A stretch of DNA of 64,000 bases from Piscicola geometra (taxonomy: Eukaryota; Annelida; Clitellata; Hirudinida; Piscicolidae): contig OX030955.1 of the NCBI GenBank assembly GCA_943735955.1, forward strand, positions 8,778,769-8,842,768. The letters are read 5' to 3'. Position numbers and translations under genes: made by a program. Shown piece after piece: positions 25,076-38,406 of this stretch (position 1 is the stretch's first letter; each line of letters starts with the position of its first letter). The notes beneath the pieces were generated by a model. The model was not told the origin of the DNA and did no database searches. It saw only the letters and a program-made list of their open reading frames with translations.

Positions 25076-26634
25076 GATTATTGATTATGACGTCTTCAAA
25101 AGTGGGAGAAGGTTAACGTAGCGAATTCTCGAGTAACAAGTGGTATATCGAGAATACTACGTTACCCTCTGTCACTTCTGTTCCCTTCGCTACCTCTGCT
25201 TCCTATCGATTGAATTATTATTTCCAGTTCTTCATGCCTTCATAACTGCTTTTTGTGGATTTTTAAAAAGATTAAAAGCAGTATGCTGTTATTAATTCTA
25301 TATGTTATTTTTAATAGTTATAGATGTTCCACGCTAGCAAAACGCTATTCAGACGCAGACAATCAACTCCACTTGTCCAGCCCAAGGGATAAACGACAGA
25401 GTTTTCAAACACTTTGTTAGTTGGTTTGAACTTTTTATTTATTTTCAGGTTAATTTGGAACAGAATATAAATAAATCTTCAAAAAAAATTTAAAAAGCAA
25501 TGATAGCTCAGTTGCAAAAAAAACTGGGGGAAAGTTTTCCAAAATTACAACTAAATTCTTCAATAAATCACTTTTTCAACATTATGGCTTAGAATAAGCG
25601 GATAAATATTTTTTCAATGCAGTCAGTGTTATGCACCTAGAATCGCTTTTTTACTCGTTTTACTAATTTAATGCAAGCTGGTAAAATAAATTAGTTTAAA
25701 TATGACTTCACAATTCAAAAGAATTTTTAATATAAAAAATATTTATTTCAACCAACTTTTTGAAGATAAAAATCATTTGAACGCCACAATTTGAAGCTCA
25801 GAATCATAAGTGTGAAGATTTGTTTAATTATTTATTTTCGAAACGAACTTATCTCAGCTTTTCAATCAAAGTACACAATTAAAAAAAGGTCTTTTTAATT
25901 ATTTTAATGCTTTTTTCATCTATTAAAAACGCAAACATACCCTTGAACGAATGAGGTAAACGCTGCAAAAGCAAGTCTAGAGTCTACTATTGATGCACTA
26001 AATGCTGGTCAACTATTCAAAGTACCTTGGAAGGACCACCCTTTGTGGGAGGCAAGATGATACAGACCAGTTTTAAACCGTTTGAAACATAAGTTAATAA
26101 ATATTGACCCACCCTGTGGTTAACAATGCAATCTTAAAACCTATTGGAATTTAAACCAAACAACAATTTCTAAAAGTTTATTCTTCAAAATATAATATTC
26201 TAAAACGTTTGACGCTGTTAAAAACTTTTATAAATATTTATTTTCATTTATTCTTATTGTTATTTAAAAAACCTAATCTATTGTCTATCTGTAAGAGATT
26301 CTATTGTCCATAAAAATAATACTTTACCAAAACTAGCAGTCTGGTGGTTGTGCCTACCTCCTAACTTGAATCTCAGCAAACACCAACTACTCTGACTGCC
26401 GGAGGATTGAATGCTGGAGTGTATATAGGGAATGCCTTGCTTTATTGCTGGCTAGATCGTCTTATCAGCTCTCCTATCATAACTTCGTGCCATCCATTAA
26501 CATCAGATAACACTTTGCAAATATTAAATAACTATAACATAAATAGGAAAAAGATGAAGAAGATAGTAAGGATGGCGATGCTGATAGTGCTCAAGATGGT
26601 GCAGATGAAGAAGAAGAAATGAGAAATAATAAAC

Positions 26635-26635
<1 letters not shown>

Positions 26636-26694
<59 letters not shown>

Positions 26695-26710
26695 GGATGA
26701 TGATGAAGAG
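26636..26710. repeat. (TGA)n microsatellite
   Basis: An almost perfect TGATGA run of about 65 bases, followed by interrupted copies. Open frames across it are products of the repeat. Confidence 0.9.
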
Positions 26711-27044
26711 AAAGATGATGCTGAAGATAACCAAGTCAAAAGCAGAAGAGTGAAAACAAAGGAAAGAAATGAAATGAAATAATGAGTATAACATAATACT
26801 AGATTATCAATTTTTAAGAAGTGGAAAGCTGTTGCTGATGCTTCATTTTTCATCTATTATGACTTTTTATTAATAATAAAAACTCTATGTTGCAGTTTTC
26901 TTGCATTTATAGACATTTAAGTGGGAAAATATTTGGAAAAACTCACAACTATTAACTATATAATTAAACTACTGAAAGTAGGCATTGTTGCTAATAATAG
27001 TGAAATCCGTCTCAAGTCAACCTAAATGACTCGGTATTTTTGGT

Positions 27045-27110
27045 TTTGATAAAAAGGCGCTATATCATTTATTTGATTGATTGATTTATATTTGATTGAT
27101 TTTTATGCTA
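27045..27110 (+). mobile_element. LINE 3' end fragment with (TGAT)n tail
   Basis: AAAGGCGCTATAT followed by TTGATTGATTGAT matches the end of the LINE fragment at 41334-41385 (GGGCGCTATACAAATC... TGATTGATTGAT). Only the last ~60 bases are recognisable, as usual for 5'-truncated CR1/L2-like copies. Confidence 0.6.
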
Positions 27111-30100
27111 TAGTGGATTGCTAGTTGTGAATAGGTAACGACTGGTATAAAGGAACTTTAGCACCACTAAAAAAAATGTCTTCTATTAAAATAAAATTAT
27201 TAAGACCTAAAAAATCTTTTTCTTCGGTAGTCGAGGACAATACTGTGGTCAATTAGCCTAAAAGGGCATTTCTTACCAACAGTTCTGGTGCTACAAAAAA
27301 GGATCATGTGGAAGAGAGTGTGAAAACTGGGTGCGATGGGGTCTGAGAACTCATGGAGTGCTCCCTCACGTGTGAGCCTCTCGTGGGTCTCATGGGTCTT
27401 CGTTGGGTTTTAAACTTTCCTATACATTTTAAAACAAAACTTTCGATACTGAAATATTTTTTATCTAAATATTTTGTTAATGTTTTTAAAATATTTTTTT
27501 CTGATATATTTCGTGCATATAAAACATTGAGAGTTCTAATAAAAATGTTTATTGTGAAAAGTACATAAAAGTCATATACAATTTTTATACGACATGGCAA
27601 GCGATTACTGCACGGGGTCGCTTCATAATTAACACTTGATGGATGCTTAGAAATCAAAGCTCTAAAACTCACATAAACGAATCATAAAGGCTAGAAGAAA
27701 ACATAAATTGAGAAAAAGAATGAAAGACGCCTCTGAGGCAAGTATGATCTTACGATGCAATTTACAATTCTGGGAAGTATCATGTCTTCTAGAAAAAAAC
27801 ACTATAAATCTAATTGCCTGAGTGCGATTTTAACATTAGCGCTTAATTGAAATGATGAAAAGGCTGATCTGATCTTCAAACGTTGCAAGTTCTTATCGCA
27901 TCAGGCATCCTATCATAACAAGCACTTACAAGAAACACACCAAAGCCCATCCAAACCTGCTATCAATTAAAACATTTTTTTTCATGTTAGAAGATGGTCT
28001 ACTACTACTAATCGTTGATTAAGCCTCATGGTGTTTGTATTAAACGCCAAATTAAATTGATAATATTGTTAATGTCAAAGCATAAAAGGCGCACCTTGCA
28101 GGCATTGAGGGATGCTAGCTAGGTGCCGAGATAAGGCCCTTATCTGCCTCACATCCACACGTGTACAAACATTCGTCCGTCTTTCGTGTACGCACACAAG
28201 AACATTTAAAACAAATTAATACAATCATAAATTAATATTTGCACACACTTATTTTGTGAAAATGCCGTAAATAGGAGTATAAAAACACCTGAGATGAAGA
28301 TACAAATCGATTGTAAATGCCATTCAACGACTTCTGAAAAGTTTATACTATGTATTAAATACTTCATGTGTTTTGCGTAATTTTTTTGTAGTTTTCAAGA
28401 AAAAAGAAACTGTAGATCCGTGTTAATTATCAGAAAAAATTAGGAAAAACGTTCTAAATTAATTTTCCCACCTGCCCAAAACTGCTCACTTTATTATTGT
28501 TTGTTTTTTCATACTTTAAACGCTTTCTCAAATAGGGTCTTTTTTTTCACAAAAGTTATTTTTATTGATTGGACTAGCTTTTGTATGAATGTATTTAAAG
28601 AATTTTTACGAATTGTCAATTAACCAATGCTATTAATTGTAAAAAACATATACTTCTTTTAAAGTATACAGACGTGAACTCGCCAAGTATAACTGTGAAT
28701 ATTTAAAAATAATTTTAAAAAAGCATACTTTCTATTGTATGCTTGAAGAAAGTTTGGAAACATGTTTTTGTGTGGCTTGATGGGCATCGAACCACGGGCA
28801 GCCCACACTTGCTGAAATTTCTAGATGCTAGAAAGCCATTATCAATCTTGTGATATCATAATACTTCAGTTTGTGTGTTTTTATTCAATTTTTGTTGTCT
28901 TTTAGTTGACGTTTAAGTTATTTGGGTTTTTATTTATTTATGATTTTCACTTTACAAATGTAAGAGTATTTCATAGAAATCATACTTTATTATTTTTCGA
29001 TGTTAATATTTTATTCATACTACTTCTATCCATTCTTCTTTTTTAATAGTCTTTCCATTTCGGAATAGATTTATATTTTAATATATCTTAAAATATTTTT
29101 TTACAATTTTAAGCACTTTTGAGATCGAAAGCGCTACTAACAAATGCCACCCTACTCAATCTGCCAGGCAAACACACGAAATCAAGCTAAACTACACAGA
29201 TTCCATTTCATGAATAAAGACGAATAATAATCTATTTTTAAAGGCTTGGCAAAGAATAAGAAAATTATTAAAAGTTTAAAAATTAATTTTTAGGAAGGAT
29301 AGAGGTGGTGACTGAAGAGACCTTATCTTCATGCTCTCTTTCATTCTTCCCTACATGATGCAGATGATGATGATTATAAATATGGTCCTGGTGATGATTA
29401 TTCATGGTTCCTTAGACTCAGGCTATGCAGACAATGATTCTGAAATGATAATAGTGAAGAAAATGATTATAAAAATGATGATGTTAAAGAAGGTAAAGAT
29501 TAAATAATAAAAATTACTTATAAGGTGCTTATAAGGTTCACAAAAAATTATTTCGAAAGAGTGGTTTATTCATTTTCTGAAGTCATTATGATCCCTTAAA
29601 ACACACGAAAACGCTTGTGTCTTTTGCCAAAACACCTATTCTCGTTGGCTCACTTGCAGACGCAGGTGATGTGATACTTGTAGGAGCAATACTTGAGAAA
29701 TATCTTAGCTAATTTTTTTAATAGTTTAAAAAAAACTGTTTTCATCGCCTAGTTCATATTTCTGATTTTTAGGGTTATTAGCATTATTTGACGCGAAATT
29801 ATCTTTTAATTTTCTGAAAATTATTTTTAAGACAATTAAAGAAATATATTTTTATATAAACACTTTCATTCAAACTTCTCATTGAATTTGATTAAAAACA
29901 CGAGTTTTTCTTCTGGTTCTTAAACTTTAAGGAAACCCAATGCCAGTCGCGACGCCTGCTCTTCTTCATAAAGACCTATAAATAACAATACAATAAACCC
30001 ATTATGCCAAAAGATTTAAAGAAAAATATTTCAGCTCATTTTAAACATTAATTTTTTAAACTGATTTTTCAAAGCAATGAGATGCTTTGGTAAGTATTTC

Positions 30101-31564
30101 ATTCCATCGATCTTTGCCTTCTATTTAGGTTTTGATCAGAAAATATATTAAGCAAAATCCATTAAATTTTAGACCCACTTCAAACTTAACAAAAACTATT
30201 CAAAATATTTTTCTTGGAACAAAAGCTCGTTTTCTATAGAACGAGCTTTCTATTGAAAAAGCATAAACCGCTTTTATCTCAATTCTGAACAGTTGTGACT
30301 TCAAACGATTGCCAGCCTGATGGAATTTATGAGACTTTATGAGAAAAGTAAACTTCAAGCAGCTTAAAGTGTCGACTCTTGAGGCGCAAGAGCTTGCCTA
30401 ATCACTATGAGTTTTGTGTAGTCTAGTTTTTATGTTTTTAAAACCTCTAAGAAAAATTTTTTAGACCTAATACACCTGCCTAACCATCTAAGAACTGCAT
30501 CGTAGAGCTGCACGCGGCGATAAGGGGTTAATAGTTTCTTTAAAAAATCTATTCTTAATTTCATAAATTTACATTTTTTTATTTTAAAAGTTATAATATT
30601 ATTAATGAAAAAAACTTTTACTGTTTTATTTCTCACCACTTCTTCCTCGTCGCTTTCTTTATTTTTTTCTGAATAATTAATTTTATAGCAACATTAACAT
30701 TCTAATAGTTCGGATGAAATGTTTTCGAAAGACTCGTCCTAACATGAGTCCATAGCTTATCGTATTAACCAAGATTTTTGGTCTCTGTTGAAGCCAACTA
30801 CCTCAAGCTTCACGCCGCCAACACTTCTACAAAAAGATTTACAACTTATAACTTTTCCATGTCATGGCTTGCTTCAACAGCTTCAAGCCAATGCAATAAG
30901 ACTCACTGATAACTCTTTCTTAATAATTCTTGAAATCTAATACTCCCTCGAAGTTCATGCCTTCAATTCCAAGACCAAAGTTCTCGATCCATCGAAGGTA
31001 ACCTGATAAAATTATGGTTTGTTTAAAATGCAATAAAGGTCGCGTTTTTAATGTTAAATTCTGATTTTTAAACAAAGTATTTGCTAAACTAAACAAGCGA
31101 TTTTAAATATGTTGTATAAAAAATTATATAAATAATTTGTTACAGACATAGGATTAGTTTTTTAGTGGTTTTCTAACACTTTTCCTCAGACAAGCATGTT
31201 ATGAAATGTTGAGACTATCATATACGAGGCCTCGTCATAAATGAAGCAATCTTAAACATCTCTAGCCACGCGATATCATGAAATTAGCTAAATAATAACA
31301 ACTTGTAGGCATTTAAAAACAATTCATTTGCTCATTAATCCTACGTTTAAAAAATAAATAGGCAAATTTTTTACAATTTACAATTTTCAATCTTCTTCTT
31401 TACTATTTCAATGTAATTTAGACAGCGGTTTAAAATATATAAAAAATAAGTATTTTTACAATTAATAAAATTCTAATATTTTAAAACTCCCATGAAATAA
31501 ATAATTGATAATATAATCAAATTTAAAAAATAGATACAAAACTTCAGAGTATAACTCAACTCAG

Positions 31565-31818
31565 AGGTTGCAGTACAATATCAAAGAAGCAGCCGTGAAC
31601 ACGTGCGATGAAGGCAGGATGAATGAACTAATGGCGGTGCAAGTGAGATAGCTGGATGAAAACTTCGAGTGATAATTATTTATTAATTAATAAGACGCCA
31701 AATTATTGCTCGGCAGGTGCCCATTTCGACAGCGACTCAGTGCATCAGTCTCTGCTATCAGTACATCGAGTACTGCCAGTGTGAAGCCGTCTTTTCCAGA
31801 AAGTCAAAACACCACTAA
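31565..31818 (+). CDS. Two 3' exons of an unknown small Cys-rich protein, 5'-partial model
   Basis: Exon 31565-31642 (RLQYNIKEAAVNTCDEGR, MNELMAVQ) joins in phase 0 to exon 31717-31818 (VPISTATQCISLCYQYIEYC, QCEAVFSRKSKHH-stop). Both splice junctions are GT-AG and the frame closes exactly. Five cysteines, four of them within 13 residues, suggest a secreted or extracellular protein. An earlier acceptor (after ACTTCAG) could extend the first exon. The start and any signal peptide were not found upstream. AATAAA lies at 31934. No known family recognised. Confidence 0.5.
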
Positions 31819-32687
31819 AAGGATAATTAATACTGGCGTGTTGTTTCTAAACTACACATTATTTTAATCATTTTTATGAACATCAACATTTATTTCTTTC
31901 AAGCCAAAGTTGTGAGGCAGGTCAAATCAAGTAAATAAAAATTAAATACAGCCCTAAACTATATTCATTTTTTTATTAAGTTAATTTATTATGTTTTGAT
32001 TATTTCTAACTTCCCTTTCTCAGTGTCGTGCTCAAACCATCTTGTGCACTTTTGGTTTTTGGGCATAACAATTAAAAATATCATAGACAAAAACGCCCTT
32101 GCAGTTAGGTAGTTTGTATGATTAGATCCCTGGCTTAAATCTTGAAATTAATTCAATAAATTATTTTCTGGAAATCTTTGTATCACTAATACGCACTCTT
32201 CATGATTTAAAAGTTTGATGTTCATGTCTAAATGCTGAAAGCGTTAACACTGAGTTAAAGGTAACAAACAAGTTTCTGAAAATGATTTATTGCAAAAACA
32301 TTGCGCTTGACAGAGACCTTGTGTCATACAATAATCCCTTCAATTCCACAGACACCAGCCCTCAATTCATGCCTCTATTCACAGCTTCAAGCGGGTAGAT
32401 TTGAAGATTATTACGTTCGGTATGTAAACTCTAGCTAGCTTTATTTCATTCGGACCTTTTATATTCGTTCTAAGTAACTAAACAGGTCTTAAAACAACTT
32501 TTATGAAAAAAATTCCTATAAAATAAACGTATAAGACTTACCAGTAATAAGAAAATGGAATAAAATATAAATGTTAGTTTATAAATTATTTCTAAAAATT
32601 AAAACGTTCTACAAAAAGTGTTTCCAAAGTGGCGTAAAAAGAAATAAAGATTAATTGTGAGTTTTTGAGTGCAGATAAAGCATAATA
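31819..32687. other. Intergenic stretch between the Cys-rich gene and copy A
   Basis: AT-rich sequence with a polyadenylation signal for the upstream gene (31934) and the presumed promoter of copy A. No TATA box or coding exon stands out. Confidence 0.5.
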
Positions 32688-35600
32688 ATGAGAGATTTCT
32701 CTTCAAAGCGAGTCACTGTTTTTGGATTGATCCTCACTTCGATAAGTGTTTTGACGTCAAGTAAGTTTACCACTTAAGACTTGCACTTTTAGCCTACTCA
32801 CAACCACCCCGCCTATAATGTTTTCGATTAATAATTCCTTGACGTTGAAAATTCAGCTTCTATGTCGGATATTCTCGAATTTAATTGTCTTTAACTTGAA
32901 CGGTTGTATTTTCCAGCTATTAATTAAAAATTATTTGAAATAATTTTTCACAAAAATTCATATCTCTCTCCGTCATCACTTTCCAAATCTAACTTCCTTA
33001 CCTCACCAGTAATCTTTCTCTTCCTCACCCTTTTCACTTCATCAAAATCCAAACATCACCACCATTTACCAAACAGTTGGAGAGGTGAGAGGTGGTACAA
33101 TAACTTGCAATAAAGATAACGCCCTTCTCTGCTACAACAGGATTCGAAACACAACATTTAATAATGCCATCCCTTACGCTTCTGATCTCGAAGTGGCTGT
33201 CTTCTGCAGGTGGGTCAATCAATCAAATACATGTTTATAAAAGTTGAATTTTCAACGTTTCCTTTAAACTAAATTTTATTGTGAGGCAAAGTTTATGCCA
33301 ATATTTAGTTTAAAGAACCGCTTGATTGTATCCTGGCAATTCGTGTATTTCTATCTTTTGACTATATAAATTTATTTAAATAATAGATCTATCATTATTT
33401 TTTTATTCCAGTTTTTTGAAGTTATCGTAAGAATATTGTTACTACTTGTACTGCTGATCGTTTTGAAGCAAAAATTGGAAGTTTGGTGATTTGAGTAAAA
33501 TAACGCGTTTAAAGAAACTCCCAGGATTATGAGCATGTTTTAATGCATTCCATAAAGATTTACTGACATTTGGGTCTTTCATTCTAAAGAATTATAATCT
33601 CTCAACAATATATTGTTATAAACACAAAATCTATTTAAAAATCAAAATTGGCAACGCCCACTTTCACTCCAAACCTTCTTCTCAGACGGTTCAGCTCATT
33701 CGAGACGTGTTACAATCCAGTGCGGTCATCCTGTCTCAACCAACTGCCTTTCGTTATGGCTGTAGAGCTGGAAGGTACCTACAGCAGTTACAGCTTCATG
33801 TGCAACGAAGGAGCTGAGGGTGAGTTGGCGGTGTTGGCTGGAAAAGAGGGGAATACTGAAAACTATAACTTCATATTATGTACTAAATACGGTTTTAATT
33901 AAAACTTTTAAAATACAGATTATGCTCTGGCAAAAACCTGTTTTTCGAAAGACGATCTGCAACGTGAGGCTCAACAGTGCCTCGAAACATTCAAAAAACA
34001 AATCGTCTCGTCCAATAGCCAAAATGACACGATACTTTGGACAAAGCAGACCTGCGAGTAAGAGAAATTGTAATAATCTTTTTTTTATATGTTTTCAGCG
34101 TTTAGGCATGGTTTTTCAATAAGATATTTTCCGATAAAACATTAAAATTTTCATTATTTATAACCTTAATTGTTTTTTAAATGTTTTAATATTTAATTTT
34201 ATTAGATTTAAATCAAATTCAATTCAATTCAGAGCTGTTATTTCATATTTAAAATAGTTTAAACAGCACTAAAGTAATACAAACCGTAATAAATAACCAA
34301 TTTATATTTTATTCGAAATACCCCAAAAAAGAAATAAATCTATTAAGTTGCCATGCATTTGAATGAAACAAATTCGGAATTTTAACGGTCATATTATCTG
34401 CCTATGACAATCTTGATTGAGACTTACATGTTTAACAATACACACAAACATATTTTAACCTTTTCAGAGCTGGGAACATATACATTAAATGCGTGGATAA
34501 CTACGTCGATGTGATGTGTCAGGATGAGAGAGCGCTCAAGTGGATCAACACCTTCAACGTCAAGTCTTTCTACCCTCTCCTTTCGTCCTTGGTCTGTCCA
34601 GGATTCGGTGAGCGTATAAAACATTTTAATATATAATATTATTTCGAATATTGTCTGAAAAAGAAAGTGATTAAAACAAAGATGAATTGTTCTTTGATGT
34701 ATTTTATTTACAAATCGAGTTTTTTCATGTTTAATTTAAAGATGTTGGATGGCTAAGGATGGTAACGGGTCCAAAACTTTAAAAAACCAACTAGCCAACA
34801 AATCATAAAATGAGCATTTTATGTGAATTGCTTATTTTAGGCGTTCAATAATTTGTACTTTTCCGTATACATTGCCCTCCTTACTATTAACTATGAACAT
34901 CTATTTCAGAGCCAAGCAAAACATCAAACAGCGGTGAGTTTAAAAAATGTTTTTTATGCGTGGCGCTGAACCATCTACTCTAAAAAGTCTAAAAGATACA
35001 GAATAGGAGCTAAGGGGGCACACATCCATCTTTTGTGGCTAGCTTATTGTGTGAGCTTCTTTGGAAGAGCAGCAACCAAAATACTGACTTTTGCAAGAAA
35101 TCTTTGATGAGATTTATTCATTTCACGTTTTTAATTAAAACAACAAAATGTTATGTATTTATCATTTTTTTTGGATCTTCAAGGAGACGGGAGTATATTT
35201 AGTGGTTAAGCGCAACGCATAGAGAGCCATCAAGGATACAACATATTTTGTACTTTCTAAATAGTATATAAAAATATCATTAAAAATAAATTTATTATAA
35301 ATTACTTTTTAATGTTACATCACGACAGGTCCTTCAACTTCTCTGGTTATAATGGCCGTGTTTTTAGGCTTATTCTTCGTAATCATCATCTTGGTAATTA
35401 TAATTCTACTCTGGTTCTGCGTCAAGAAAAGGTACTACCGGAACATTGCCTGCATTCGCTCTTTAATGGAACGCGTCCGAAAAGATCCACCACCTTATTT
35501 GCCTCCGAACTGCAATCCTCCACGAAACAACCACAACAACGCTTCGTTGAACACTTCAGAAAACTACCGCGCCAACAACTCAGCTCCGATCGAATATGAG

Positions 35601-35921
35601 TACTTTGGTGAAGGTTCCTCCGAACATCAAACCAAGGAAACAGCAAAGAGCTGCTTTGAAGCCTGCACGAACATGTCCTACCAGGAAGAATTTAACAAAA
35701 ACGTGTCTCAAACGGTTTTGTTCAAACCTAAGCCTTCAGATTCCAGTGGAAAAAGCTGTTCCACGGAGCTGAGCAAAGACAGCGGCGCCAGCTGTTCCAG
35801 TACTCCATCCACACATTTCGAACCACCCACCTCGAACCCCTTCACCAGATGCCTCTCCATCTCAAACTCAAACCTCGACGAGCTCAAAGAGCAAGAGGAC
35901 ATCGTCCAGGACTACTACTAG
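32688..35921 (+). CDS. Type I membrane protein with 12-Cys ectodomain, copy A (intact)
   Basis: Seven exons are in frame: 32688-32760, 33077-33209, 33686-33819, 33919-34057, 34468-34607, 34910-34933, 35329-35921 (411 residues). Exon 1 is a signal peptide (MRDFSSKRVTVFGLILTSIS). Exons 2 to 5 each contribute exactly three cysteines, for example TCNK, LLCY and FCR in exon 2. Residues ~220-246 form one transmembrane helix (LVIMAVFLGLFFVIIILVII), followed by a Lys/Arg stop-transfer and a ~165-residue Ser/Pro-rich tail. That tail carries a PPPY motif (268-271) and ends EQEDIVQDYY. I recognise no named family; the Cys spacing only loosely recalls DUF19-like ectodomains. A tandem paralogue lies at 42694-45739. 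Confidence 0.87.
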
Positions 35922-36356
35922 TTTTCACTTTTCATTAATTCACAAACGTTTTTGCTTTTTAACAACCTAACAGCCATTGTTACAATGCATTCAAACCGAA
36001 TGATTTTCAGATTCTCGGTGATATTTTCATTTGTATTTGTTAACTTTTTTTAACTCACTTGAAAACTAGACCAACATACTTTCAACATTATGATTTTTTA
36101 AACAAGTATAAAGAATATTTTACCTTTAATTATAATTTTAATGAACTAAGCAGAGCTTAGACCAACTTATATGTTAATGAAAAAAATATATAGGAGTTTC
36201 TAGTGAAAAAAATAGAAAATAAAAATAAAAATATTGTTTAAATTATCCAGAAAAATAAAAAAAAATCAAATTAAATGTTGCAAAAATTGAAATAATATTT
36301 TAACGACTATAGAGGTCAAAAGACTTGCGGTAATTTAAACTAAATTTAAAATAATA

Positions 36357-36446
36357 ATGAGAGATGTCTCTCAAAAGGAAATAATTTTATTTTGGATTGA
36401 TCTTCACATCGATGAGTGTTTTGGCGTCAGCTCTCTTTACCCCTCA
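36357..36446 (+). pseudogene. Exon-1 relic of the 12-Cys membrane protein family, copy B
   Basis: The sequence aligns base for base with exon 1 of copy A (ATGAGAGAT.TCTCT, then TTTTGGATTGATC.TCAC.TCGAT.AGTGTTTTG.CGTCA). A one-base shift destroys the signal-peptide frame, and the GTAAGT donor is lost. No exons 2-7 follow. A LINE begins about 300 bases downstream. Confidence 0.7.
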
Positions 36447-38406
36447 ATAGTAGGGTTGTTCTTGAGAACTGAATTTTTGTGTGAGAATGGGCTTCACAAC
36501 TACGCCCCGAAAAAAAAACAACAAGTCGTTGATGAGAAACTTCAGCTGCTCTCTTGAAGTGAGCGGCCTATGAATAACAAACTTTTGAGAATGGCGCTGA
36601 TAAAAAATAGTTCACTTGAAATTCCTTTGTTGAGAATACTTCATATCTACCAAGTCCACTTGTTCTCTACCTGTGTGAGAATGGCCTTCACAATTACGCT
36701 ATTGGGTTTTTACTTTTTTGATTCTTTTGGCAACCTCCTTCCATCTACATCCTCAACATCACCAGCATTGTTAAACCTCATGGCACCGAGCATCTTCGCT
36801 GTGATGTTTTTCATCTTCATCCAGACATCATCATCATCACCGAGACATGGCTCAAGCCCCACAGAGTGATGCACTTTGTGGCAATCAAGGGCTACGTGTG
36901 CTTCAAACACGACCGCATCGCCAGGCGAGGGGGAGGGGTCATGATCTACATCAAACAAGACATCCCCACACACATTATAATCCCATCATCTTCGACCAAT
37001 GACAATGCACTTGAGGTACTATGCCTCGAGTGTATATTCAACAGCACCCCCCACCACATATGCGGCATCTACCACCCACCCAAACATACTTACCTAGAAT
37101 CCACCTTGATGGACTACATAGATGAGTTGTCCAACACCAGGCTTATCATAGGTGGTGACTTCAACCAACTTTTACACCAAAAAATTCTTCACCCTGGCTT
37201 CCAACCTATCTTCTACGGCCCCACTCACCAAGGACACAATCTTGACCGAGTGAACGGTACCAACATTAACCTCTACATCACACAAACATACATTTCACAC
37301 ACCACCACCAAACACCTTGGAGTGTCCCTTCAACCCATAATCCACAATAATTCATCTAATAAACTCACCACCCGTCAACCTTGAATGCGGATTCCCTCAA
37401 CAATTACTTTGTTTCCACGTCTACAATCTCATCTTATGTTCATCCCCCATTTAAATCAACTGCACTATATAATCAATATCATGTTAACCCAATCACCATA
37501 TTCCATCTTCTTACCAAAAAATACCCAACTGGTATTGGCTCCAATGGCCTGCCACAATGGTATCTCCAACTAATTGCATCTGTAATCATTACTCCCCTTT
37601 CCATCATCTTCAACAACTCCATCAACACTTCTTATTTTCTTTTTCAGTGGAAATCCAGCATCATTCATCCCATCCCCAAAACTAATCATCCAACATTGCT
37701 TCATGAATTTTGCCCCATTTCAGTCACCCCAAAATTATCACGCCTCCTTGAAAAAAGTATAGTTAATCAATATATATACCCATGCTTCAATCACCCATCA
37801 GTAAAACCCATTCTTAATGATCAAGTCGCCTCTCGCCCGACAGGATAATCTACTTCTGCCATCATTTCCATCACATCTATCATCACTTCACTTCTTAAAA
37901 CCAACAGCCATGTTCACCTTATTGCTCTTGACTTTACTAAAGCTTTTGACACTCTCGATCACTATACCCTCGTTTCCAATCTTGCACTACTTCCTCTTGA
38001 TGACAACATATACAACCTACTCGTTTCATTCCTTAGCAACCGATCACATTCCACCATTTATTTAAATCAACTTTCGAGTATCTTCTCATTAACTACAGCG
38101 TGGTCCAAGGTTCAGTTCTTGGTCCATCTACCTTTATAATCAACGCCTCTTCAACCATATCACCTTTCTATTAAAGTATTAAAATTTGCTGATGACACTT
38201 ATCTCATTATTCCATCATCTAACACTCATACCATCCAATTAGAGCTTGACTCCCTTTCTTAGTGGGACAAGCTCAGTAATCTTTCATTTAACTTTGAAAA
38301 TTCATTCGAACTTGTAGTCCACAAAAGGCATAAACACATTGCACCTCCAGTTTTACAGCCATCCATTCAACGCACGTACAAACTAACTATCTTAGGTATC
38401 ACATTC

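Larger units (their letters stand above)
22816..31564. other. Gene-poor AT-rich interval
   Basis: No complete gene model could be built here. Contents supported by sequence are the EHD promoter (near 23035), one orphan exon candidate on the minus strand (24726-24884), (CAT)n and (TGA)n microsatellites, a LINE 3' tail near 27045-27110, and a possible SINE relic around 28770-28850. The last has a minus-strand GTGGTTCGATGCCC resembling a B box; it is weak. Upstream exons of the Cys-rich gene ending at 31818 probably lie in the right part but were not identified. Confidence 0.5.

Noticed and set aside
25951..26064. Short plus-strand coding-like stretch (NEVNAAKASLESTIDALNAG...)
   Set aside because: There is no start, splice acceptor or partner exon, and the frame is only about 110 bases. 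Chance or an old relic cannot be excluded.
26524..26853. Poly-Ser/poly-Ile minus-strand frames
   Set aside because: Translation of the (TGA)n microsatellite.
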